Made by a program: the position numbers and the translations under genes
Source: RGIG7450 sp045648785
GTDB lineage: Bacteria > Bacillota > Clostridia > RUG12999
Assembly (NCBI GenBank): GCA_045648785.1
Contig: JAZROP010000043.1
Span: 40,699-104,698, forward strand
Direction of reading: 5' to 3'
DNA: 64,000 nucleotides
Shown here: piece after piece, positions 1 through 8,357 of the stretch
Layout: each line of letters starts with the position of its first letter
Numbering within the stretch: the stretch's first letter is position 1
Notes under the pieces: generated by a model
What the model was told of the DNA's origin: nothing
The model's database searches: none
What the model saw: the letters and a program-made list of their open reading frames with translations, nothing else

Positions 1-1978
1 CGTTGGAATTGGGGAGATTAACAACTTCACCAAGTTCGTTTAAAGATAAAATACGAACTGTCATACCAAGCCTGATGTCCGATGCTTTTGTGTTTGATTT
101 GCGTTTGTTTTTTGCAATTTTATCAGTATAGTCAGAACTTTTATCAGTAACCTTTTTACGAAGCTTTTCCATTTCGGCGATATTTTTTCCTGAAAGTTCA
201 AGCTTACGGATTTTTTTTATTATTTCGGTTGTTTCTTCTCTTGCGTTTTCAACTATTTCACGAGCCTGAATGCGTGCATCTTCAAGAATTTTATTCCGCT
301 TTTCATTAATTTCGCGGCTTCGTTTTTCAATTTCATGACGCATACGCTCGGTTTCAAGTCGCATATGCTCTGTTTCACTAAGTGCGGCGGATGCAGCATC
401 TCGTTTAGTTTTAAGTTCGCTGATGACATCCTCGAAGCGCACTGATTCAGCAGACATCCTGTTTTCAGCTTTTTTAATTATATATTCTGGCAAACCCAAT
501 CTTTTTGAAATAGCAAAGGCATTACTTTTACCTGGTATGCCGATTAAAAGTTTGTATGTCGGTTTAAGAGTTGCTACATCAAATTCGCAAGAGGCGTTTT
601 CAACTCTGTCAGTTGAAAGTGCATATAATTTAAGCTCGCTGTAGTGCGTTGTTGCAACACTTTTTGCACCAAAACTTTTAGTTACCTCAAGAATTTCAAT
701 TGCAAGAGCTGCGCCTTCTTCGGGGTCTGTTCCTGCACCAAGTTCATCAAATAGCACAAGTGAATTTGGTGTAATCTCCGAAAGAATGTCAACTATATTT
801 ACCATATGTGAAGAAAAGGTGCTAAGGCTTTGTTCAATACTCTGCTCGTCTCCAATATCGGCAAAAATATTTTCATAAACGGGCATACGAGTTCCTATTC
901 CGGTTGGAAGCTGAAGACCTGATTGACACATGAGCGAAAGCAGACCAACTGTTTTTAAAGTAACGGTTTTACCACCTGTGTTTGGTCCAGTAACAACCAA
1001 AGTATCAAAATCTCCGCCAAGAGTTATATCCACAGGGACAACCTTATTTTGGTCAATAAGAGGATGCCTTGCCTTAGAAAAGTGAAGAAAACCATCACAA
1101 TTAAGCTCCGGCTGAACACATTTTAAATTGTTGCAAAAAGCAGCTTTTGCAAATAAAGTGTCAAGTGAAATAATTGTTTTATAGTTTATTATAATGTTAT
1201 CAGCCTCCAGGGCAACTCTTGCAGAAAAATCGGCAAGAATACGCTCGATTTCTCTTTCTTCTTCAATTGTTGCATCCCTAAGCTGGTTGTTAATCTGCAC
1301 TACTGCTGACGGCTCAATGAATACAGTTGCACCGGTAGAGGAGGAATCGTGTAAAATCCCAGAAATGCTTGAACGGCACTCATTTTTAACTGGAAGAACA
1401 TATCTGTCACCACGCATGGTAACAATTGGTTCCTGCAGAAATTTTGTATATGTTGGGGAGTGAATCATATCAGAAAGAGTATCTTTGATTTTGTTGTTAA
1501 GGTTAGCTTTTTTTCTCCTGATTGCAGAAAGCTGAGGACTTGCACCATCGGCAATCATATCCTCACTTATTATAGCATCTGATATATCAGCGGCAAGTCT
1601 GTTATTAACATTAAATCCTGACGCGTATGCTGATAGAATGTCAAGCTTGTCTGTTTTTGAGATGTAAGAATAAACATGACGGGAAACACGCAAGAGTGCT
1701 CCAATATTAAGCAACTCTTTTGCTGATAAAATACCATCCATTTGTGCTCTTTTAACAGATTCTGAAACCGGCCTTACAGGAGCAATTGGTATGTTACCAA
1801 ACATAGCAATCATCGAGGAAGCCTGCGATGTTTCCATTTGCATTGTCTCAACTTCCTCATAGTCGGCAGATGGTTTGATATTTAGTATTAATTTTTTGGT
1901 TTCCGCACAGACCGCTGATTCGGAAACAAGAGAAAGTATTTTATCAAACTCAAGCACTTTGAGTACCTTGTTATTCAT
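1..1978 (-). CDS. mutS2: Endonuclease MutS2, 3' end cut by window edge
   Basis: MutS2 is a MutS-family ATPase that acts on branched DNA and, in some bacteria, on collided ribosomes. About 659 codons are present, reading in from an ATG at 1978 preceded by AAAGGAG six bases upstream. The N-terminus begins MNNKVLKVLEFDKILSLV, typical of MutS2, and the Walker A loop GPNTGGKT is encoded near 980-1000. The following coiled-coil, rich in Glu/Lys/Arg, is encoded around 120-430. The family is usually about 785 residues, so roughly the last 125 residues, including the C-terminal Smr nuclease domain, should lie beyond position 1. It is the first or only gene of its transcript visible here; degV lies upstream behind a terminator-like hairpin. 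Confidence 0.93.
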   Translation of the reverse strand, partial: MNNKVLKVLEFDKILSLVSESAVCAETKKLILNIKPSADYEEVETMQMETSQASSMIAMFGNIPIAPVRPVSESVKRAQMDGILSAKELLNIGALLRVSRHVYSYISKTDKLDILSAYASGFNVNNRLAADISDAIISEDMIADGASPQLSAIRRKKANLNNKIKDTLSDMIHSPTYTKFLQEPIVTMRGDRYVLPVKNECRSSISGILHDSSSTGATVFIEPSAVVQINNQLRDATIEEEREIERILADFSARVALEADNIIINYKTIISLDTLFAKAAFCNNLKCVQPELNCDGFLHFSKARHPLIDQNKVVPVDITLGGDFDTLVVTGPNTGGKTVTLKTVGLLSLMCQSGLQLPTGIGTRMPVYENIFADIGDEQSIEQSLSTFSSHMVNIVDILSEITPNSLVLFDELGAGTDPEEGAALAIEILEVTKSFGAKSVATTHYSELKLYALSTDRVENASCEFDVATLKPTYKLLIGIPGKSNAFAISKRLGLPEYIIKKAENRMSAESVRFEDVISELKTKRDAASAALSETEHMRLETERMRHEIEKRSREINEKRNKILEDARIQAREIVENAREETTEIIKKIRKLELSGKNIAEMEKLRKKVTDKSSDYTDKIAKNKRKSNTKASDIRLGMTVRILSLNELGEVVNLPNSN

Positions 1979-2000
1979 GGTAAGCTCCTTTATCTGTCCA

Positions 2001-2026
2001 AAAGCCCCCGACTTTTAGGTCGAGGG
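2001..2026 (-). terminator. Terminator-like hairpin after degV
   Basis: On the minus strand an eight-base stem (CCCTCGAC with GTCGGGGG, one G-T pair) is followed by CTTTT. The T tract is short, so some readthrough into mutS2 is likely. Confidence 0.55.
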
Positions 2027-2035
2027 TTTCAACAT

Positions 2036-2899
2036 TTATGGTTTTGTAAAATAAATAACTCCCGATACGCCGGGACCGGTATTAAGAAGAATTGCAGGAC
2101 CAATTTTTGCTGTTTTTGGATTTTCTATACCAAATTCTTTTTTTAATGCATCTGACATAGCAACAATGTTTTCGGGACTGCCACCATCTAAAACATATAT
2201 TGGACAGTCGGAATTAAAACCTGTTTCTTTTAAAAGTTCAATTATTCTTGGAATTACACGCTTTGAACCGCGTATTTTTTCAACATTATTTATAAGTCCG
2301 TCCTGAACATTTAGAAGAGGTTTGATATTTAATATTTCGCCAATTGCAGCAACTGCGGGTTTAATTCTGCCGCCTTTTTTAAGGAATTTTAAAGTATCTA
2401 CAGCAAAAAAAACATTACCAGACTCGATTATTTCTTTTGCACGGGATAAAATATCATCTTTTGTCGCACCGTCTGATGCCATTTCAGCAGCCTCAATAAC
2501 AGCTCTGCCATAAACAAAAGAGTATGTTTTTGAGTCTATAATCTCAATGTCGGCTTCCATTTCATCAAGCAGATATTGTTTTGCAAGATTTGCACCCTGA
2601 TAAGTTCCGCTGCCGTCTGATGAGATTGTAAAAAGAATTATTTTATAGCCTTCTAAAGTCCATTTACGAAAGGAATCAAGAAAAACTTCGACATTTGCCT
2701 GAGCTGTAGAAAACTGGGTGCTGTCATCAGAATTTTTTAATATCTCACAGAACTTGTCAGCGTCTATATCATAAAAATCTCTGTATGTTTTATCGTTAAC
2801 TGTTATAAGCGTAGGAATAACATCAATGTCATATTTTTCGACCAAGTCCTTGGGAACATCGGAATTTGTATCTGTAATAATCTTAATTTTATCAGCCAT
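2036..2899 (-). CDS. DegV family fatty-acid-binding protein
   Basis: This 287-residue protein has the DegV start IITDTNSDVP and the DxxxVIPTLI segment that follows it, then FTISSDGSGTYQGA, which contributes to the lipid head-group site in this family. DegV/FakB proteins bind a fatty acid; in Firmicutes with FakA they present it for phosphorylation during phospholipid synthesis. No FakA-like kinase is visible nearby, so the partner is not known from this window. The length is normal. The start is supported by GGAGG nine bases upstream. It stands between glgC and mutS2 with separate spacing, so an operon is not obvious. Confidence 0.9.
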   Translation of the reverse strand: MADKIKIITDTNSDVPKDLVEKYDIDVIPTLITVNDKTYRDFYDIDADKFCEILKNSDDSTQFSTAQANVEVFLDSFRKWTLEGYKIILFTISSDGSGTYQGANLAKQYLLDEMEADIEIIDSKTYSFVYGRAVIEAAEMASDGATKDDILSRAKEIIESGNVFFAVDTLKFLKKGGRIKPAVAAIGEILNIKPLLNVQDGLINNVEKIRGSKRVIPRIIELLKETGFNSDCPIYVLDGGSPENIVAMSDALKKEFGIENPKTAKIGPAILLNTGPGVSGVIYFTKP

Positions 2900-2965
2900 A
2901 TTACTTTATCCTCCCTGTGAAAATAAAAACATCTTTATTAATTATATGCTGAAAAACATATATTG

Positions 2966-4120
2966 TCAAGATACAACGGAGTTTTGTATATCCAAAAAAG
3001 TATTATGTATTTTTGAATTTCTCTTTACTACAGTAATAAATTTCTCATCTCCAATCACACAATTCTTACCAATTCTACTTTTTTCATCAACAAGACAATT
3101 TGATATTACTACATTTCTTAATATCGTAGAGTTTGAAAAAATTACTGAATTTTTTATAACGGCATTGTCTAAAATTCTGACACCGCTGAAAACAACTGAA
3201 TTTTCTACTTTTCCATGAATTGTACAACCATCTGCTATTAATGAATTTTTAATTATTGCTTTTTTTGATATTAAACTTGGTTCAAGAGGTCGGGTGTTTG
3301 AATATACTTTCCAATCGGGATTGTGCATCAAAAAGCTGTCGGTTAAAAGCTCCATATTTGCTTTCCAGAGACTTTCGGTTGTACCTACATCTCGCCAATA
3401 ACCAAAGAATGGATATGCAAACATGCGGCATCCGTCCCGAAGCATAAGCGGCAGAAGGTCTTTTCCAAAATCATTTGTGGAATTTTCATGTGTACTGTCA
3501 AGTATAAGATACTTTTTTAATATCTGCCAGTTAAAAATATAAACTCCCATAGATGCTTTATTGCTTTTTGGAATTAAGGGTTTTTCTTCAAATTCTTTAA
3601 TTCTTTCATCATTGTCTGTTATAATCAGACCAAATCTTTTTGCTTCCGAAGGAGAGACAGTAGTTGTAGCAATAGTACAATCGGCACCACGACTTTTATG
3701 AAACTCCAACATTTTATTATAGTTCATTTTATAAATATGGTCGCCTGACAGGATAATAACATGCTCAGGAGCATATTCTTCAATAAAATTTATATTTTGA
3801 AAAACTGCATTTGCAGTTCCTTTATACCAATCTCCTGCACTTTTTTTCATATACGGAGGGAGAAGTGTTATACCACCGTTAATTCTATCAAAATCCCATG
3901 AGGCACCATTGCTGATATACTCACTCAGCTCATGTGGTTGATACTGAGTTAAAACACCAACCGTTGAAATACCTGAATTTGTGCAGTTTGACAGTGTAAA
4001 ATCAATTATTCTGTATTTGCCGCCGAAAGGTATTGCGGGCTTTGCAGTAAAGCGGGTAAGGACATCAAGTCGCTTGCCCTGACCACCGGCAAGAATAAGG
4101 GCAATACATTTATTCTTCAT
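2966..4120 (-). CDS. glgC: Glucose-1-phosphate adenylyltransferase (ADP-glucose pyrophosphorylase)
   Basis: GlgC makes ADP-glucose from ATP and glucose-1-phosphate, the committed step of bacterial glycogen synthesis. The 384-residue product carries the nucleotidyltransferase start LILAGGQGKRL, the FGGKYRIIDF segment, SGDHIYKM (metal/substrate loop), EEKP and YWRDVGT, then a left-handed beta-helix C-terminal half from about residue 270. I place the start at the ATG at 4120 rather than the TTG one codon earlier. It overlaps the preceding SSB-like gene by 11 bases, so the two are probably cotranscribed. Many Clostridia carry a glgC-glgD pair; only one copy is present here and no other glycogen gene is near. 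Confidence 0.92.
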   Translation of the reverse strand: MKNKCIALILAGGQGKRLDVLTRFTAKPAIPFGGKYRIIDFTLSNCTNSGISTVGVLTQYQPHELSEYISNGASWDFDRINGGITLLPPYMKKSAGDWYKGTANAVFQNINFIEEYAPEHVIILSGDHIYKMNYNKMLEFHKSRGADCTIATTTVSPSEAKRFGLIITDNDERIKEFEEKPLIPKSNKASMGVYIFNWQILKKYLILDSTHENSTNDFGKDLLPLMLRDGCRMFAYPFFGYWRDVGTTESLWKANMELLTDSFLMHNPDWKVYSNTRPLEPSLISKKAIIKNSLIADGCTIHGKVENSVVFSGVRILDNAVIKNSVIFSNSTILRNVVISNCLVDEKSRIGKNCVIGDEKFITVVKRNSKIHNTFLDIQNSVVS

Positions 4121-4766
4121 CAAAATCAGATTCTCCTTCGTCAGAAATAAGCTCTAGCTTTGAAACTGAAATTTCAAATGCAGTTTTTGTTATTACTTCA
4201 TCATCGGACAGTCTTTTCTGATATTCTCTGCTTTGTATTCTGCCTTGAATTTCAATATTATCACCTACGCTAAGGCAAGAGGCATATTTTGCATTTCTGC
4301 CCCAGGCTATGCAGGGAATATAGTCTGATTTGCCATATGCTCTGTTAACGGCGAGTATTATATCAGTGATTTCTCTGCCAAAGGGAGTTGTTCGGTATAT
4401 TGTGGGTTTGCATATGTATCCGTTTAAATATATTGTATTGGGGTTGTCGTAAAGATTTACTTCTGTTATATGAACAATATCTTGTGCAAAAAGCGTGAGG
4501 ATTAGTTTGCTACCAACCCCCGAATAGTTATTATATGATCGGAACTGTCCACTGATTTCAACCAAGTCACCCTTTTCGATATGACAAATATTCATTAGTT
4601 TTTCTGAAAGAGTTATATTTATTGTATCAGAGCTTCCGCTGAGTCTTTTCACTTCAAGGGGAAATAGAAAGAATCTTTCATCCATAAGAGTATGACTATG
4701 TACAGGGATCTCTTTTATTTCACCCTTTAAAATAGCAATGTTATTATTTTTTTCCAAATAAATCAT
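4110..4766 (-). CDS. SSB-like protein with two OB folds
   Basis: The 218-residue protein appears to contain two OB-fold halves. Residues about 110-205 look like a single-stranded DNA-binding domain (LNGYICKPTIYRTTPFGREI, then IPCIAWGRNA and GDNIEIQGRIQSREY). The first 100 residues have a weaker but similar strand pattern with GDLVEISGQFRSYNN. The C-terminus is acidic (SDEGESDFDEE) but lacks the DDDIPF-type tip through which housekeeping SSB recruits partners. It is therefore a paralogue, not the main SSB. Its role is unknown; it overlaps glgC and sits just downstream of an uncharacterised gene. Domain call from sequence pattern, function not assigned. Confidence 0.72.
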   Translation of the reverse strand: MIYLEKNNNIAILKGEIKEIPVHSHTLMDERFFLFPLEVKRLSGSSDTINITLSEKLMNICHIEKGDLVEISGQFRSYNNYSGVGSKLILTLFAQDIVHITEVNLYDNPNTIYLNGYICKPTIYRTTPFGREITDIILAVNRAYGKSDYIPCIAWGRNAKYASCLSVGDNIEIQGRIQSREYQKRLSDDEVITKTAFEISVSKLELISDEGESDFDEE

Positions 4767-4777
4767 TCCTTCCTGAG

Positions 4778-5233
4778 TTATAAATATATTTTATTGAGTT
4801 TTGAAACATCTACTCCGCAAAGTAACGCTGCAGTTATAATCATCAAAATTGATACTTCGTCAAATACCTTACCATAATATTTAAAAGGCAGCTCAAACGG
4901 CGGGATTTTTTTACCGTCAAGTCTGACTATTGACCTTTGTACACACATTACACCTTCTGATTCTAAAACACTGGAAAAAGTAACAGTCGAACGGCTTGAA
5001 AGACCGCAAGTTATAACTTTTCCAACGGTATTAGAAATTGAATTTATAAGAGCTTTGTCATCTGCATTAATAATAAGATAATTTGCTTTTGTATTAACTT
5101 TTTCCTGACTTCGCATTATAGAAATATCAGTAATTTCTTCAGAGAAAACGGAAATATCTGCCTCAATGCAAAGTGATGAAAAAACTTCTTTTGCAACATT
5201 AATTAAATTTTTATCGCATTGTATTTTAAACAT
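4778..5233 (-). CDS. Conserved hypothetical protein, 151 residues
   Basis: I do not recognise a named family. The protein has a central segment TCGLSSRSTVTFSSV followed by VQRSIVRLDGKKIPPFELP and a hydrophobic C-terminal stretch VSILMIITAALLCGVDV. The glycine/serine turn pattern faintly recalls C-terminal parts of Mur-ligase-like proteins seen in other Clostridia, but no ATP-binding loop is present. GGAGG four bases before the ATG supports the start, and its stop lies 11 bases before the SSB-like gene, suggesting one transcript with that gene and glgC. Confidence 0.6.
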   Translation of the reverse strand: MFKIQCDKNLINVAKEVFSSLCIEADISVFSEEITDISIMRSQEKVNTKANYLIINADDKALINSISNTVGKVITCGLSSRSTVTFSSVLESEGVMCVQRSIVRLDGKKIPPFELPFKYYGKVFDEVSILMIITAALLCGVDVSKLNKIYL

Positions 5234-5242
5234 TTTTCCTCC

Positions 5243-6019
5243 TTAGTTTTGTGAAGAATTCTGAATTTGTTTTCCCTCGTGGTCAATATAATAATTGTCA
5301 TGATAAATAAGCTCGGAAACAGGAACAAATTCAAATCCTTTTTCTTTAAGTATAGGCAAAAGTTTTTCAAGTGCCGCAGGAGTATTGGCTGCTCCGTTAT
5401 GGAATAAAATTATTGAACCGTTTTTAATTTTGTCGGTTACGCGAACACATATTTCATCAACGGATAAATCTTTCCAATCCAGAGAATCTACATCCCATTG
5501 AATTACTTTGTATCCATTTGCTGATGCGGTTTTTATTACATCATCCGTATATTCGCCGTATGGTGCACGAAAAAGCTTTTTGCTTGATCCGGTTATATTT
5601 GAAATTTTTTCCTCGCAAGCAGTAATCTCTGTTATCATCTCTTCCTGTGATAAACCACTAAAATGTGCATGTGTGTCCGAGTGGTTTAGAATTTCATGAC
5701 CTGCATCATGGAATTTTTTTACTGAATTCGGAAAACGATTAATAAAACCGCCAACCATAAAAAAACTTGCTTTTGCATTATTGTTGCCGAGAATTGTTAT
5801 TAGCTGGTCAGTGTCCTCATCACCCCATGCCGCATCAAAAGTAAGCGCTATCTTTGGCTGGTCAGTTTGAACACAGTAAATTGGAATGTTTTCCTCCGAC
5901 GATGCTGCCGTAAAAACAGAACTTCCAAATGTAGAGCCAACTGCAAATATACCGATTAGCGCAAGAAAAACACAGGAATAAAGAATAAGCGAATTTTTAC
6001 TTAAAACAAATACTTTCAA
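5243..6019 (-). CDS. Polysaccharide deacetylase, PdaB-like (sporulation)
   Basis: NodB-fold deacetylase that removes acetyl groups from N-acetyl sugars of peptidoglycan. Visible motifs: TFDAAWGDED (motif 1), the metal-binding HSDTHAHF, RAPYGEYT, WDVDSLDW and ILFHNG. A hydrophobic segment near the N-terminus (LILYSCVFLALIGIFAVG) is a membrane anchor or signal peptide. PdaB-type enzymes act on spore cortex, consistent with the gpr gene at 34480. Start choice: GGAGG is only two bases from an ATG at 6025 but eight bases from a TTG at 6019, so I prefer the TTG, giving 258 residues. The gene lies ten bases upstream of the next minus-strand gene. Confidence 0.85.
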   Translation of the reverse strand: MKVFVLSKNSLILYSCVFLALIGIFAVGSTFGSSVFTAASSEENIPIYCVQTDQPKIALTFDAAWGDEDTDQLITILGNNNAKASFFMVGGFINRFPNSVKKFHDAGHEILNHSDTHAHFSGLSQEEMITEITACEEKISNITGSSKKLFRAPYGEYTDDVIKTASANGYKVIQWDVDSLDWKDLSVDEICVRVTDKIKNGSIILFHNGAANTPAALEKLLPILKEKGFEFVPVSELIYHDNYYIDHEGKQIQNSSQN

Positions 6020-6058
6020 AAACATTTCCTCCTTAATATACACTGTAATAATATATTT

Positions 6059-6712
6059 TTATTCACATTTTGTCCCGATAATGCAAAGTTTTATAATTAT
6101 ATCTTTTATTTTCGTCTCTGTAAGATCCATTGCAGCCTGGAGTAGGGGGAGAGAAACTATCTCAAGAGGAAAAGTGTGGTTTTTTATAAAATACGAACAA
6201 ACGGATATTTTTTTGCAGTTAAGGTTCGCGCTTAAATCAAGAATCAATGTTTTTTCAAATGTTTTTGGCACGGCTCCGCTGAAATACACAACAAGACTGT
6301 CGCTAACTGAATTTTTAACACTAACGGCGAGACCAAAATGTTCAAGAAAAAAGTCAATAACAGTCTCGTCGTCTATTGATGGCGTTATTGAAAATTTAAT
6401 GTTCTCTTTAAAAAAATATGTTAGAATTTCTATATTATCCATATGTTTTTCTGAACAGAAAACAATTTCTTTAAAATTATATTCTTTCATCGCTTGAGAT
6501 ATTGTTTTGCACCATATTTCTGTTTTTATTTCTGAATTGCAATTTTTCGGCAATTCAGAAAAATTGAATTTTGACATAGCTTTTTTTAGTCGGACTTTAT
6601 TTACTTTGCCCGGGAAAACATAAAGCTTGTTTTCTTCTTTGATGTTGTATATTTGAGGCTTAATACACCAGTATTTTGCTTTCTTTTGGGCGTCGATATA
6701 TGCATAATTCAT
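6059..6712 (-). CDS. Hypothetical protein, 217 residues
   Basis: Not recognised. The sequence is Lys/Ile/Phe rich with no signal peptide or membrane segment. Patterns such as LKKAMSKFNF, KEIVFCSEKHMDNIEILTYFF and LVVYFSGAVPKTFEKTLILDLS suggest an alpha/beta Rossmann-like fold, but I see no nucleotide-binding loop. The start is placed at the ATG at 6712 with GGAG six bases upstream; a GTG at 6724 overlaps that Shine-Dalgarno. It is the first gene of the leftward group that includes the PdaB-like deacetylase, so a sporulation role is possible but unsupported by its own sequence. Confidence 0.6.
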   Translation of the reverse strand: MNYAYIDAQKKAKYWCIKPQIYNIKEENKLYVFPGKVNKVRLKKAMSKFNFSELPKNCNSEIKTEIWCKTISQAMKEYNFKEIVFCSEKHMDNIEILTYFFKENIKFSITPSIDDETVIDFFLEHFGLAVSVKNSVSDSLVVYFSGAVPKTFEKTLILDLSANLNCKKISVCSYFIKNHTFPLEIVSLPLLQAAMDLTETKIKDIIIKLCIIGTKCE

Positions 6713-6752
6713 ACAATACTCCACAAAATATAAAAATTTTTCTATTTTTTGC

Positions 6753-6782
6753 TTGCATTTTAGTTGATAAATGTTGTATAAT
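6753..6782 (+). promoter_or_regulatory. Promoter for DUF1858 gene and purA
   Basis: TTGCAT and TATAAT separated by 18 bases, about 75 bases upstream of the DUF1858 start. Confidence 0.6.
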
Positions 6783-6857
6783 ATATAAGTATGATTAATT
6801 TATAAATATATGACCGGTTTTTTATAGCCGGAAGTTGAAAGGAATATGGTGATAAAC

Positions 6858-7058
6858 ATGGCTAAAATTACAAAAGACACTATTGTTGCAGATGTACTTA
6901 AAATCAGTGCTGATACAGCGCCTTTTTTCCTTGAAATAGGAATGCATTGTCTTGGATGTCCTTCTGCAACGGGCGAAACTATTGAGCAGGCTTGTGCCGT
7001 GCACGGCGTTGACGCTGATGCTCTTATCAAAAAGCTTAACGATTTTATTGGTGAATAA
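6858..7058 (+). CDS. DUF1858 domain protein (hybrid-cluster-associated redox disulfide type)
   Basis: A 66-residue protein of the family found next to or fused with redox enzymes. It has ITKDTIVADVL, then GMHCLGCPSATGETIEQACAVHG, with the paired cysteines of a CxxC-like redox disulfide. I choose the ATG at 6858, because GGTGA sits five bases before it, while the upstream ATG at 6846 lies only two bases from its purine tract. It is 20 bases upstream of purA and probably shares its transcript. The family's reaction is not established; a redox or sensor role is inferred from the conserved cysteines. Confidence 0.8.
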   Translation: MAKITKDTIVADVLKISADTAPFFLEIGMHCLGCPSATGETIEQACAVHGVDADALIKKLNDFIGE

Positions 7059-7078
7059 TTTTTCGAAGGAGTTTTAAT

Positions 7079-8350
7079 ATGTCTACAAAAATTCTGATTG
7101 GTGCCCAGTGGGGCGACGAGGGTAAAGGTAAAATTACTGATATTATTGCTTCTGATTCTCAGGTTGTTGTAAGAAGTCAGGGCGGTAATAATGCAGGCCA
7201 TACTGTTGAGGCTGATGGTGTTCAGTATAAACTTCACCTTATACCTTCTGGTATTTTAAATCCTGAAACACTTTGCATTATCGGCAACGGAACAGTTGTT
7301 GATCCTAAGGTTCTTCTTGAAGAAATTGATATGCTTCATGAAAAAGGCGTTTCTACAGACAACCTTAAAATTGACTGTCGTGCACATGTTATAATGCCTT
7401 ACCACATTGAACTTGATGGTCTTTCTGAAATTGCCAGAGGTAAAAGTGATATAGGCACAACAAAACGCGGTATCGGTCCTTGTTATATGGATAAAGCTGA
7501 AAGAACCGGTATTAGAATGTATGACCTTGTTCATGAAAATATTTTCAGAGAAAAAGCAAGTTTAAACTTTGATATTAAAAATAAAATCATTACAATGATT
7601 TATGGCGGAAATGCCATTAATAAAGATGCAGCAATAGAAGAATACCTAGGTTATGCAAAACGCCTTGAGAAATATGTAGATGATACAACAGTTCTTCTTT
7701 TTGATGCAATTAAAGAAGGTAAAAAGGTCCTCTTTGAGGGTGCACAGGGTACACTTCTTGATCTTGATCTTGGTACATATCCTTATGTAACATCTTCACA
7801 TCCTGTTACAAGCGGCGCTTGTATTGGTAGTGGTATAGGACCTACTCTTATCGACAGCTGTATCGGTGTTGCAAAAGCATATACAACCCGTGTTGGTAAA
7901 GGACCTTTCCCGACAGAACTTTTTGACGAAAAGGGCGACACTATCCGTAATCGTGGCGGTGAATTTGGTACAACAACAGGCCGTCCGAGAAGATGTGGCT
8001 GGCTTGACCTTGTAATTTTAAAATACAGTGTCAGAACAAGCGGTCTTACAGAACTTGTTATCAACAAAATGGACACACTTTCCGACATTGGCGACCTCAA
8101 GGTTTGTGTTGCATACGAGAAAAATGGCAAAACCTTGACAGAATTTCCTGCTACTATTGAAGAACTTGAAGGATGCACACCTGTATATATTACCATGCCC
8201 GGATGGGAAGGGGATATAAGTAGTGTTAAAACCTTTGATGAGCTTCCTGAAAATGCTAAGAATTATATTCTTAAAATTGAGGAAATAGCCGGGGTTAAGG
8301 TTTCTATGATTGGTGTTGGACCAAACAGAACTCAGAATATAACGAGGTAA
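7079..8350 (+). CDS. purA: Adenylosuccinate synthetase
   Basis: PurA joins IMP and aspartate using GTP to give adenylosuccinate in AMP synthesis. The 423-residue product has the P-loop-like start GAQWGDEGKGK, the GNNAGHTV segment, TTKRGIGPCY, EGAQGTLLDLDLGTYPYVTSS and the C-terminal GVGPNRTQNI. Length matches the family. AAGGAG before the ATG is well placed. It follows the DUF1858 gene and is followed seven bases later by a CtpA protease gene, so the three may form one unit. Confidence 0.97.
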   Translation: MSTKILIGAQWGDEGKGKITDIIASDSQVVVRSQGGNNAGHTVEADGVQYKLHLIPSGILNPETLCIIGNGTVVDPKVLLEEIDMLHEKGVSTDNLKIDCRAHVIMPYHIELDGLSEIARGKSDIGTTKRGIGPCYMDKAERTGIRMYDLVHENIFREKASLNFDIKNKIITMIYGGNAINKDAAIEEYLGYAKRLEKYVDDTTVLLFDAIKEGKKVLFEGAQGTLLDLDLGTYPYVTSSHPVTSGACIGSGIGPTLIDSCIGVAKAYTTRVGKGPFPTELFDEKGDTIRNRGGEFGTTTGRPRRCGWLDLVILKYSVRTSGLTELVINKMDTLSDIGDLKVCVAYEKNGKTLTEFPATIEELEGCTPVYITMPGWEGDISSVKTFDELPENAKNYILKIEEIAGVKVSMIGVGPNRTQNITR

Positions 8351-8357
8351 CATTTTA

